The notes beneath the pieces are model-generated. The model worked only from the letters and a program-made list of their open reading frames with translations, ran no database searches and was not told the origin of the DNA. The position numbers and the translations under genes are program-made. From assembly GCF_019219075.1 (NCBI RefSeq), contig NZ_JAHUWJ010000003.1, positions 186,001 through 250,000 of the forward strand: 64,000 nucleotides of DNA, read 5' to 3'. The DNA is from Chitinophaga sp. sic0106 (GTDB taxonomy: Bacteria; Bacteroidota; Bacteroidia; Chitinophagales; Chitinophagaceae). Positions 1 through 7,696 of this stretch are shown here, piece by piece (position 1 is the first letter of the stretch; every line of letters starts with the position of its first letter).

Positions 1-147
1 ATCGGCAGCTATACCCTCGCTAATGTGAACTCCAGACAGTATATCACTTTGAGCAGCCCGCAAACAGTGCGGTATATTAAGGTGGTAACGGCGTCTAATT
101 ACCTGGGAACACACTATGCAGTGTTGTCAGAGTTGGGCGCATTTTAA
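1..147 (+). CDS. C-terminal fragment of secreted discoidin (F5/8 type C)-like protein
   Basis: The reading frame is open from the first base and stops at TAA 145-147, giving 48 residues of a gene that begins outside the window. The end, with RYIKVVTASNYLGTHYAVLSE followed by LGAF, resembles the last strands of F5/8 type C (discoidin, CBM32-like) carbohydrate-binding modules, which close with an aromatic-rich strand and an L-x-E-x-x-F/V segment. Such modules sit at the C-terminus of secreted glycosidases in Bacteroidota. The catalytic part, if there is one, is not visible. The frame is followed at once by a strong hairpin, which supports this being the true gene end. Confidence 0.6.
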   Translation: MGSYTLANVNSRQYITLSSPQTVRYIKVVTASNYLGTHYAVLSELGAF

Positions 148-150
148 TTC

Positions 151-183
151 GTTTTCAAGGGGGCCTTCGGTCCCCTTGAAAAC
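151..183 (+). terminator. Perfect hairpin after the discoidin-like gene
   Basis: GTTTTCAAGGGG (151-162) pairs perfectly with CCCCTTGAAAAC (172-183). The loop contains a CTTCGG tetraloop-type sequence. It starts four bases after the stop codon. There is no long U-tail, but the A/T-rich stem base and position fit a transcription terminator or 3'-end stabiliser. Confidence 0.65.
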
Positions 184-220
184 TTTAAAGATTCTCCCGC
201 CTGGCGGGAGAATCTTTAAA
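184..220. terminator. Second, directly abutting inverted repeat
   Basis: Bases 184-201 (TTTAAAGATTCTCCCGCC) are the reverse complement of 203-220, with one base between them. The 5' edge touches the end of the preceding hairpin. It ends in TTTAAA on both strands, so it could act in either direction. Two stacked hairpins suggest a reinforced terminator or RNA-stability element. Confidence 0.55.
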
Positions 221-301
221 CAACAAGCCCGGAATCCCGCAATGAACATATCGCCACACTAATTTGTAATGCAGTAGTGCCCTATTCCGGCATTCAAATG
301 T

Positions 302-1063
302 ATGAAGCGCCCATTACTGCTGTTCCTGATGCTACCGCTATTATCTTACGGGCAGCAACAGAAAGAAATCAACTCCCAGTCACAGTCCTGGTTTAGCATA
401 AACAGTACCTTCCGGTTTAACAATCACTGGGGTGCCGTTGGCGATTTCCATATCCGGCGCAATAATTTCGTGGCCGACAACAGCTTTTACTTTATCCGCG
501 CAGGCGTAGGCTACTGGCTCAACGACCAGCTGTCCTTCATTACCGGCTACGGCCACCTCTGGCTGGCACCTACCACGCCGGGGTACAAAACCTTTGCGGA
601 TGAAAACCGCGGGTACGAGCAAATTGCCTATGCCACCAAAGTAGGCAGGGTATCCCTGCTCAACCGCTTCCGCAGCGAGCAACGCTGGCGGGAAATATTA
701 CAGAACGATCAGTCCACCGGCGACTACTACTTCTCCAACCGCTTCCGCTACCTGATCAGCGTAGGCATTCCACTCAGCCAAAACAGATGGGTACCGCAAA
801 TTTCCCTGGCTAATGAAGTGGCTGTGCAGTTTGGCAAGGCCATCGTCAACAATACCTTTGATCAGTTCCGCGCCTTTGCCGGCATACGTCAGGATCTGGG
901 CCATGGCTGGTCGTTTGATATGGGTTACATGTTTGTAAGCCAGCAAAAAGCCAGTGGCTACCAGTACGATTACAACCATACGTTCCGCTGGTTCTTCTAC
1001 TATACCTGGAATCGGAAAAAAGGCGGCAAGGAGCTGCCGGCCTTACAGTATGAAGATGAGTAA
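302..1063 (+). CDS. DUF2490 outer-membrane beta-barrel protein
   Basis: This 253-residue protein starts with a short signal peptide (MKRPLLLFLMLPLLSYGQ) and continues as alternating amphipathic strands rich in Y, W, F and R. Segments such as WFSINSTFRFNNHW, FIRAGVGYWLND and RYLISVGIPL fit the DUF2490 family, a group of predicted small outer-membrane barrels common in Bacteroidota with no settled function. The terminal strands (FRWFFYYTWN) look like membrane-spanning beta strands, although the last residues are charged rather than the usual terminal aromatic. It stands alone on the plus strand and converges with the Bat operon, whose last stop codon lies two bases away, so both transcripts must end within each other's 3' region. 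Confidence 0.8.
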   Translation: MKRPLLLFLMLPLLSYGQQQKEINSQSQSWFSINSTFRFNNHWGAVGDFHIRRNNFVADNSFYFIRAGVGYWLNDQLSFITGYGHLWLAPTTPGYKTFADENRGYEQIAYATKVGRVSLLNRFRSEQRWREILQNDQSTGDYYFSNRFRYLISVGIPLSQNRWVPQISLANEVAVQFGKAIVNNTFDQFRAFAGIRQDLGHGWSFDMGYMFVSQQKASGYQYDYNHTFRWFFYYTWNRKKGGKELPALQYEDE

Positions 1064-1064
1064 G

Positions 1065-2393
1065 CTATATTTCTTCGGGTAAAAAATCATACTGCTTTTG
1101 ACGCAAATGCTGCAACCGGCGCCTACGAAACGCCGCAAAGCCCTCTTTCAGCGCTTTCTCGCGGGCTTTATCGGGTTGTCCCCCTCCGTATATATCCCGT
1201 GCGTATTGGCTGAATTCCCGGTATAATTCCTGCTCCTGCTGCGATTGCAGGGTACTGCCAATAGAAGCGCGCTTGTCAGGAAAATCGAACCTGTCCCACC
1301 AATGGTAAATATCCGGAAACACATTATCCCCGTATTTAAAGCGCAGGTACCACCAGGGTTCACTATCGCGGTACCGCAGCCAGGCTGGTTTCAGAATTCC
1401 GTACAGGTCCGTAAGCCAGCGTACCCAAATATACAGCAGTAAGAGGCCAACAGCTACGTATATACTCAGTATATACCAGGGTATTCCAAAAAATTCTTTA
1501 GGTCCTTTTTTATGTTGGGGAGATGCAGCCGCCACTGTTTTGGCAAGACTATCCTTCAGGGTCGTCATCATCCCCAGGGAAGGATTTTCTGCTACGTGCA
1601 GCTTTACCGGCGGTAAGCTGCGGGAATACATCCGCGCGGCATAAGGGTTCCACCACGATATTTTAATAGCCGGCAGTTCGAAATCGCCCGCGCCGGTGAG
1701 CAGATAAGTCGTAGTTTGTATACGCTCGCCATTCGCCATCACGTCATTACGTGTATCCTTCAGCGTAGCTGGCTTAGGATAAGTGCTGGCCCAGCTGAGT
1801 TTCGTATCAGGCAGCTCGGGAATAAACTGGGGCAGCGTACCACTAACGTCGACGATTACACTCCGGTCTATCACATCCCCAACTTTAAGCTGATCAGGCG
1901 CCTTATTCCAACGCTGGGTAAGCTGCACGTCAGCGGCCACCAGCCAGCTTTCCCCCTGCGGCAACGTATGGGGCACGGGCTTCACCACAAAGGATTTAGC
2001 CGGGCTATGAATCACCACCGTTTGACTGGTGGCGCTACCTTCCGGCGGCGTTACAGCAGTTATTTTGATGGGCGGCACCTGGAAACTGCCCGACTTATAA
2101 GGAAATACGAGGTAGTAGAACTGTATCCCGGAATACTCTTTTCCATTAACGTTAAACCGTCCCGGAGAAGATTTGGTGAACGGTACGATAAAGGCCTGTG
2201 GCACCTGGAGGTTATCAAACTCCAGTGGCTGCGTATACCACGTTGCAGTTAAAACTGTGAAGGTTACTTTTACCGGCTGCTGCACATATACTTCCGTTTT
2301 ATCCAGTTCCACCTGCGCAAAGCATTGCACCTGCGCAGTTGCCAGCTGCACTTGTATACAAAGGAATACTATGATCCAGCCTATCCTTACCAT
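1065..2393 (-). CDS. BatD-like protein (last gene of Bat operon)
   Basis: The 442-residue product has a signal peptide (about 1-20), a long extracytoplasmic part made of Ig-like beta segments, one membrane segment near residues 305-327 (ILSIYVAVGLLLLYIWVRWL) and a charged cytoplasmic tail ending in R/K-rich helices. This fits the BatD oxygen-tolerance family, although BatD proteins are often longer. The start overlaps the end of the preceding VWA-TPR gene by seven bases, which indicates translational coupling. BatD proteins are thought to work with BatA/BatB at the cytoplasmic membrane in stress or aerotolerance functions; the biochemical role is unresolved. Its position after MoxR, DUF58 and the VWA genes makes the family call firm. 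Confidence 0.8.
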   Translation of the reverse strand: MVRIGWIIVFLCIQVQLATAQVQCFAQVELDKTEVYVQQPVKVTFTVLTATWYTQPLEFDNLQVPQAFIVPFTKSSPGRFNVNGKEYSGIQFYYLVFPYKSGSFQVPPIKITAVTPPEGSATSQTVVIHSPAKSFVVKPVPHTLPQGESWLVAADVQLTQRWNKAPDQLKVGDVIDRSVIVDVSGTLPQFIPELPDTKLSWASTYPKPATLKDTRNDVMANGERIQTTTYLLTGAGDFELPAIKISWWNPYAARMYSRSLPPVKLHVAENPSLGMMTTLKDSLAKTVAAASPQHKKGPKEFFGIPWYILSIYVAVGLLLLYIWVRWLTDLYGILKPAWLRYRDSEPWWYLRFKYGDNVFPDIYHWWDRFDFPDKRASIGSTLQSQQEQELYREFSQYARDIYGGGQPDKAREKALKEGFAAFRRRRLQHLRQKQYDFLPEEI

Positions 2394-4117
2394 GTTTCTT
2401 TTCCGGGTTTTACGTTGGGGTAAAATTTCTTTTGTTGCAGGATAAAACGCTTATGCAAGAATTCTCCGGGATCTGCCGGGGGCTTACGAAGGATGATATT
2501 TTGCAGGTCATCATTTTTTTGTTTCGTGGTATCTCCCGGCTCCCCCATCTGATCGCTCTCCTGACCGCGGTGGATGTTGGTTTTTACCTCGTCAGTATTG
2601 CGGTCGCCATGGGTAGGGAGTTTATCCGTTTTGGTATCGGAGGATAGCTCCTCGTCTTTAGACTGCGGCTTTCTTTCCTTTAGTTTACCTCCTGTTGTAT
2701 CTTCCTTTATCTTCTTACTTTTTGTGTCTTTATGAAATTGGGCCGCACTACTGTCAGCAGCATATTTCGCGTGCTGATTCAATTTCATACTTTTCTGCAC
2801 TTTATCGGAGAGGCTCGGATCTAATCCTTCTGCTGTATTGAACGCATCTGCAGCCTCTTCAAAACGCCCCAGTTTACTGAGTGCCAGCCCCCGGTTATAA
2901 GCCCCGGCAGCGCTGCTATCGAGTGCAAACAATGCAGCCGCTGTTTCAAAATCGCCCGCCTGATATGCGGCAGCGGCTTTATGTGGCAAATCTTTAAAAC
3001 GTGCTTCCGCCTCCGTATAGTCGTGCTGGTTATACAGTACCTGTGCCTGGTAATCCGGCGTATACCACCACGATGCCTGTTTACTTTTCACACTGCAACT
3101 GCTCATTACCAGCAACAGCAGGCACCAGTGTACCGCCCAGCCTTTGCGGGCAAAGAACAGCGTAATAAGCATCGCCGGTATTATCAGCAGGTAGCCCATG
3201 TCATCCCAGTCCTTACTGCTTTTTTCCTTATCGGATTCAAAAACGAGGTTTTTCCTTATTTGCGCTGCAATTCCCCCCACATCTGTTGTGTCGAGCGTGA
3301 GTGGTGTGACGGCGAGTTTGGCATTTTTTAGCTGCTGCAATACGGCAGGGTCCTGTTTGGAGGTGACTTTACTCACACCCGGCACTGCGGCCCCTTCCGG
3401 CGATGACATCAACACTACATCCAGGCGGTGTATACTGCTGTTCAAAAAGTTCGTATAGGCGATAGCGTCAGCAGATGTAATCTCATCGGTAAAAAGCAGA
3501 ATGGTGCTAGGCGCCAGTATAGGCCGCATCACCGTATCAATTTCCTGCAATAACAGCTGGGTATTACCTCCCGGCACCGGCATCTCAAAAGTATTTAAAC
3601 TACTGGCATGCATTTTCACTATGCTGTAATCACTGGTAAATGGCAACACCAGGTGTGGCGTACCGGCGTAGGCCATCAGTCCTGCCCTTGCGCCGGGGTG
3701 CGCATCCAGGAAATCACTGATTTTTAATTTAGCACGCTCCAGCCGGGTGGGTGGTATATCGGTGGCTGTCATGGATTTGGTGAGATCTAAAACAATCAGC
3801 ACTACCGCCTGCACCTTCTGACCGGGAATCTCCGTTTTCTTCCAGGCAGGGCCGGCAATACCCAGTATGGCGGCGCTGCCTCCCAAAACCAGTAACAGCA
3901 ACGGCCACACGATGCTCCACCTGCTTCCTTTAGAAAACAGGTAAGGCCGCAATACCGGACCAATAAAGCGTTTCCAGCGTTCGGGTTCCCTTGCCCCAAT
4001 TACGAGCAGCACTACAATGATGCCCAGTGCTTCAAATAAATGCAGCAGCCTGGGCCGCAGAAAATGAAACTGCTGCCAGTCGATATGCAGGTCGATATGT
4101 TGCCACCATTCATGCAT
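2387..4117 (-). CDS. VWA-TPR fusion protein (BatB/BatC-like)
   Basis: This 576-residue protein joins two Bat functions. N-terminal membrane helices (about 28-42 and 70-92) lead into a von Willebrand A domain with a MIDAS-type motif DLTKSM (Asp111, Thr113, Ser115), where threonine replaces the first serine of the usual DxSxS. After a membrane segment near 310-340, with a lipobox-like LLLVMSSC at its end, come TPR-like helices (about 355-450) and a highly charged, lysine- and glutamate-rich tail. BatB and BatC are often separate genes, so this is a fused form. It overlaps the upstream VWA gene by eight bases and the downstream BatD gene by seven. The VWA domain probably binds partner proteins through a divalent metal. 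Confidence 0.82.
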   Translation of the reverse strand: MHEWWQHIDLHIDWQQFHFLRPRLLHLFEALGIIVVLLVIGAREPERWKRFIGPVLRPYLFSKGSRWSIVWPLLLLVLGGSAAILGIAGPAWKKTEIPGQKVQAVVLIVLDLTKSMTATDIPPTRLERAKLKISDFLDAHPGARAGLMAYAGTPHLVLPFTSDYSIVKMHASSLNTFEMPVPGGNTQLLLQEIDTVMRPILAPSTILLFTDEITSADAIAYTNFLNSSIHRLDVVLMSSPEGAAVPGVSKVTSKQDPAVLQQLKNAKLAVTPLTLDTTDVGGIAAQIRKNLVFESDKEKSSKDWDDMGYLLIIPAMLITLFFARKGWAVHWCLLLLVMSSCSVKSKQASWWYTPDYQAQVLYNQHDYTEAEARFKDLPHKAAAAYQAGDFETAAALFALDSSAAGAYNRGLALSKLGRFEEAADAFNTAEGLDPSLSDKVQKSMKLNQHAKYAADSSAAQFHKDTKSKKIKEDTTGGKLKERKPQSKDEELSSDTKTDKLPTHGDRNTDEVKTNIHRGQESDQMGEPGDTTKQKNDDLQNIILRKPPADPGEFLHKRFILQQKKFYPNVKPGKETW

Positions 4118-5102
4118 GGTTCCAGTTTTTTGCTGCCAGCAGATATAAAGACAATAAGAAATAATACAGTAATACCAGCAGTAAACCCGCCGCCAGCGGA
4201 TAGTAGTACAGGAGTTCCACCGGCTTGTAATTTTGTTCCAGGTACTCTACCGGCGCCAATTGATCCAGCATCTGGTAAACGGCTTCCAGCTCTTTTTCAT
4301 TCATGGCATTGAAATACCGGCCGCCGGTGTTTTTTGCTACCGACTTCAGCGTGTTTTCGTCGAGGTCGTAGCCGCCGGAGCCACTGGCCTGCCCAATGCC
4401 GAGCGTGTAAATAGTGATAGAGTCTTTTCCCGCACTGGTAGCGGCATCCAGCGGGGATATGTCCGCACCGGTATCCACACCGTCTGTCAGCAGCAGCAGG
4501 ATTTTTTGCTTTAAGGTATCAGCTTTCAGGATGCGGGTACTAAAGGCGATGGCGTCGCCGATGTTGGTCATCTGGCCGGCCATACCTACTTCCGTTTGGT
4601 TCAGCAGCCAGGTGATCATATTCAGGTCCGCGGTGAGCGGCGCCTGCAGGTAGGCGTTACTACCAAATACCACGAGACCTATCTGATCACTCTTGCGGCG
4701 TTTTACAAATTCGGTCATCAGTTGCTTCACGGCATCCCAGCGGGTAGTATGCTTACCGCGTACGATCCAGTCGGGCTGCGCCATGCTCCCGGAAATATCA
4801 GCTGCTATCAAAAAGCTGCGTACCGTTTTGGGCACTTTTTCCGGTTCACTTACGTACCGGGGAGATGAGGCGGCAGCGAGGAGGCAGGCCCAGGTCAGGA
4901 AAAACACCACCCAGCCTAATACGTTACTACCGGTGACCCATGCACGCTTGCGGGGCTTATGGCCGATAGCTGCGGCGGCCAGGCTGAAATGCGGCAGTAT
5001 CAGCGCTGCGCTGCGCCGCCGCCATGCCGGTAATATAAAATATATCAGCAGCGGCAGTGGCAACAGCAAAAAAACCCATTTATATGCTATTTCAAAATGC
5101 AT
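4110..5102 (-). CDS. BatA-like VWA-domain membrane protein
   Basis: The 330-residue protein has two N-terminal membrane helices (about 8-25 and 60-78), a periplasmic von Willebrand A domain, and a C-terminal helix pair near 298-325. The metal-binding MIDAS motif is intact: ADISGSM gives Asp102, Ser104 and Ser106, and further ligand-loop candidates occur in MTNIGDA and LTDGVDTG. This is the BatA arrangement. In the Bat system the VWA proteins act with a MoxR ATPase, probably as a chaperone-like membrane complex. ATG 5102 lies within the last codons of the DUF4381 gene (11-base overlap), so the genes are likely co-translated. Confidence 0.85.
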   Translation of the reverse strand: MHFEIAYKWVFLLLPLPLLIYFILPAWRRRSAALILPHFSLAAAAIGHKPRKRAWVTGSNVLGWVVFFLTWACLLAAASSPRYVSEPEKVPKTVRSFLIAADISGSMAQPDWIVRGKHTTRWDAVKQLMTEFVKRRKSDQIGLVVFGSNAYLQAPLTADLNMITWLLNQTEVGMAGQMTNIGDAIAFSTRILKADTLKQKILLLLTDGVDTGADISPLDAATSAGKDSITIYTLGIGQASGSGGYDLDENTLKSVAKNTGGRYFNAMNEKELEAVYQMLDQLAPVEYLEQNYKPVELLYYYPLAAGLLLVLLYYFLLSLYLLAAKNWNHA

Positions 5103-5574
5103 GTTTGTGATGTCGTATCCAGCTTTTCGCTTTGGTAATAAATTGATCTATAGCTTCCGGCGCCATGGTATCTGCTCCAGGCTTGTATAATGAAACAGCC
5201 AGCAAGCCGGCATCTGTGGCGGTAAAGCCTGGTGCCGGCTTGCTGCTGTTATTCAAGAAATCAATCCAGGATTGCTGCTGTAGTGAGGCTACCTGAGCAG
5301 CGCCGTAGCGGTGCATGGCAATCTGTTTCATCAGCATATCCGTATCAAAAAGTAATTGCGCAGGGGTGAGTTCCGATTGTTGCTTAGCTTCCAGCCAGGC
5401 CAGTGCGTGACGGCGATATCGGTTGCGCCGGTATCTTCTCCCTAACAAAAATGCACCGGCAACCAGCAGCAACAGCAATAGTACGCCGGCCACATACCAG
5501 CCGGGCGCCGCAAAGGTAAATGGTACCGGGTCGGGCACTATCAGTTCTCCTATATCGTTGCCGGGTTGCGCCAT
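5092..5574 (-). CDS. DUF4381 family membrane protein
   Basis: I chose the ATG at 5574 (MAQPGNDIGEL), one base after the DUF58 stop codon. A TTG ten codons earlier would also be in frame but would lie inside that gene. The 160-residue product has a short extracytoplasmic start ending in a PDP-x-P motif, one membrane helix (about 27-46, YVAGVLLLLLLVAGAFLLG), and a cytoplasmic arginine-rich helical region. DUF4381 proteins are regularly found between DUF58 and VWA genes in Bat operons. Their role is unknown, and an accessory or assembly factor for the VWA proteins is the usual guess. The stop overlaps the downstream VWA gene start. Confidence 0.75.
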   Translation of the reverse strand: MAQPGNDIGELIVPDPVPFTFAAPGWYVAGVLLLLLLVAGAFLLGRRYRRNRYRRHALAWLEAKQQSELTPAQLLFDTDMLMKQIAMHRYGAAQVASLQQQSWIDFLNNSSKPAPGFTATDAGLLAVSLYKPGADTMAPEAIDQFITKAKSWIRHHKHAF

Positions 5575-5575
5575 A

Positions 5576-6526
5576 TTATTTGTTTCTTTTACTGAAAAAA
5601 CCAATCACCTGCGAGGAGGCCGGCTGTGTGGTATCCATGAATATCACCGGAATACGGTAGTTCCTGAATTCCTCCGCCAGCCTGAGTTGCATCTTTTTAT
5701 AGGCATCCTCATATTTTTGTCCTGCGTTGTGCAGGTTATTTTTCCATCTTAGTTGTTTCCTGCCATCTCCCAGTATGAGCCTGCCATCCGGCAGTGCCGC
5801 ATCCAACGGATCAGATATATGCACAAGCATCACATCGTTATGCAAAGCCAGTCCACGCAAGAGTTTCACAGTTGTATCATCCGCGGCGGTGAAGTCACTG
5901 ATCACCGCAATCACATAATCATGTGTAACGGAAGCGGCTGTACGATTCAGCATATCATTGAGCAGTGAAATGTTTACTGCCGCAGGCTTACGCACGGGCA
6001 GTAATGCATTTTTGTCTGCAATACTTTTCAGTAAATACTGCACATGTGTTTTACTTCTGGCGGGATGGATAAATTCAAAACCATCTTCGTTATAGACGAT
6101 GCCCCCTACCCTGTCGCCCCGCCGGATGGTATAGAAAGCGCTGAGTGCCGCAACCTGAGCGGCTATTACCGACTTCACCTGGTCCTGCGATCCAAAAAAC
6201 AATTGACTGCTCTGGTCCACTACGAGGAAGGAAGGGCGCTCTTTTTCTTCATTAAAAACTTTGGTATGTGTGGTACCGGTGCGGGCGGTTACGCGCCAGT
6301 CGATGTTGCGCACATCGTCACCGGGTACGTATACACGTACTTCTTCGAAGTCGAGGCCACGGCCTCTGAGGCGACTCGCATGCCTGCCCGCCAGGATGCT
6401 GTACACCGGGTGCTGCGGCAGGATAGGAATTTCCTGCACGTAGTATTCGTACCGCATCAGGTCGTCCAGGGTGGCTACCACTCCTTTAGGCCAGCTATGT
6501 GAATGGTTATTACGCAACAGGCACAA
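5576..6526 (-). CDS. DUF58 domain protein of the Bat operon
   Basis: The protein carries the DUF58 signature: HASRLRGRGLDFEEVRVYVPGDDVRNIDWRV is the conserved core (quoted here only as the region near residues 50-80), with the G-D-D-x-R-x-I-D-W motif at its end. A VWA-like fold follows, with FLVVDQSSQL in the place of a MIDAS motif. DUF58 proteins accompany MoxR ATPases and VWA proteins nearly everywhere. The start is uncertain: the longest frame begins at TTG 6526, inside the MoxR 3' end, while a GTG at 6481 directly after an AAAGGA stretch would drop 15 residues. No membrane helix is visible, so it is probably cytoplasmic. Confidence 0.82.
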   Translation of the reverse strand: MCLLRNNHSHSWPKGVVATLDDLMRYEYYVQEIPILPQHPVYSILAGRHASRLRGRGLDFEEVRVYVPGDDVRNIDWRVTARTGTTHTKVFNEEKERPSFLVVDQSSQLFFGSQDQVKSVIAAQVAALSAFYTIRRGDRVGGIVYNEDGFEFIHPARSKTHVQYLLKSIADKNALLPVRKPAAVNISLLNDMLNRTAASVTHDYVIAVISDFTAADDTTVKLLRGLALHNDVMLVHISDPLDAALPDGRLILGDGRKQLRWKNNLHNAGQKYEDAYKKMQLRLAEEFRNYRIPVIFMDTTQPASSQVIGFFSKRNK

Positions 6527-7469
6527 CTTTTAACAGTTTATCAATCACTTTATCAGCGCCCATGCGGGCAACGTTGGCTTCGTAACTGAGGATGATGCGA
6601 TGGCGCAGGACATCGTGTACCATATGCCTCACATGATCGGGCGTAACGTAGTCGCGGCCATCCAGCCAGGCCACTGCGCGGGCGCATTTGTCCAGGCTGA
6701 TGCTACCACGCGGACTGGCCCCATAGTCCACCCACTTGGCCAACTCCTCACTATACTTTTCCGGAAAGCGGGTAGCATTGGTAATTTCAGCGATATAGCG
6801 TGCTGCAGCATCACTTACTTTAATATCCCCGATCGCTTTACGTGCATCAAAAATTACCTGCTGTGATAAAGCAGGTTCATTGTTCGCTGCTCCTTTGGAT
6901 TCTTCCCGTACCAGTTGTACAATCTTCATTTCATTGTCTACCGTAGGATAGTTGATTTCCAGTTTCAGGAGGAAGCGGTCCAGCTGTGCTTCCGGCAAGG
7001 GATAGGTACCTTCCTGTTCAATGGGGTTCTGGGTGGCCAGCACCATAAACAGGGGTTCCATTTTATGTGTTTTGCCGGCAACTGATACTTGTCGTTCCTC
7101 CATGGCTTCCAGCAGGGCTGATTGTACCTTGGCCGGGGCGCGATTGATTTCGTCTGCCAGTACGAGGTTGGAGAAAATGGGACCTGGTTGAAAGAAAAAT
7201 TTTTCGGTGGCCTCCGTCTGGTAAATTTCTGTACCGGTAACATCGGAGGGTAGTAAGTCGGGGGTAAACTGGATACGGCTTAATTTACTATCGAGGTGTT
7301 TGGCCAGGCTTTTCACGGACCTTGTTTTTGCCAGTCCCGGCAGGCCTTCCAGCAATACGTTACCATCGGTTAGCAACGCCACCAGGATCTTTTCTATTAC
7401 GTCATCCTGGCCGATTACATCTTCGGTGATGCGCTGCCGCAGTGTTTTGATATCGTCGAGTGTACTCAT
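6510..7469 (-). CDS. MoxR-family AAA+ ATPase
   Basis: This is a 319-residue AAA+ ATPase. Walker A is GLPGLAKT (Lys48, Thr49), Walker B is LVLADEINRAPAKVQ near 105-119, and sensor 1 is VLATQNPIEQEGTYPLPEAQ near 150-168, the most characteristic MoxR stretch. The C-terminal lid has the YGASPRGS sensor-2 region near 250. MoxR ATPases are thought to act as chaperones for VWA-domain partners, which are encoded just downstream here. It is the first gene of the operon; ATG 7469 is clear. Upstream, CATATTTG on the minus strand (7517-7510) is one base off the TAnnTTTG -7 element and may be the promoter. Confidence 0.92.
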   Translation of the reverse strand: MSTLDDIKTLRQRITEDVIGQDDVIEKILVALLTDGNVLLEGLPGLAKTRSVKSLAKHLDSKLSRIQFTPDLLPSDVTGTEIYQTEATEKFFFQPGPIFSNLVLADEINRAPAKVQSALLEAMEERQVSVAGKTHKMEPLFMVLATQNPIEQEGTYPLPEAQLDRFLLKLEINYPTVDNEMKIVQLVREESKGAANNEPALSQQVIFDARKAIGDIKVSDAAARYIAEITNATRFPEKYSEELAKWVDYGASPRGSISLDKCARAVAWLDGRDYVTPDHVRHMVHDVLRHRIILSYEANVARMGADKVIDKLLKVVPVA

Positions 7470-7696
7470 CGTAACGGAATTAGGAAATATCGAAGAAGGT
7501 AGGCTTCCTCAAATATGTATTAGGTGAAAATTTATTAATGATGGATCTCATTACATCATATAAACCGGAACTATGGAAGCGGCGACAACTTGCCAGCATC
7601 TCTTCAAGAGAAGATCCATAGAATCAAAAAAGTGAAGCTGCTAAAGAATATGCTCAGGAGTAGAAGTTTGTTTTGTTGATTAACACAATAATGTCG

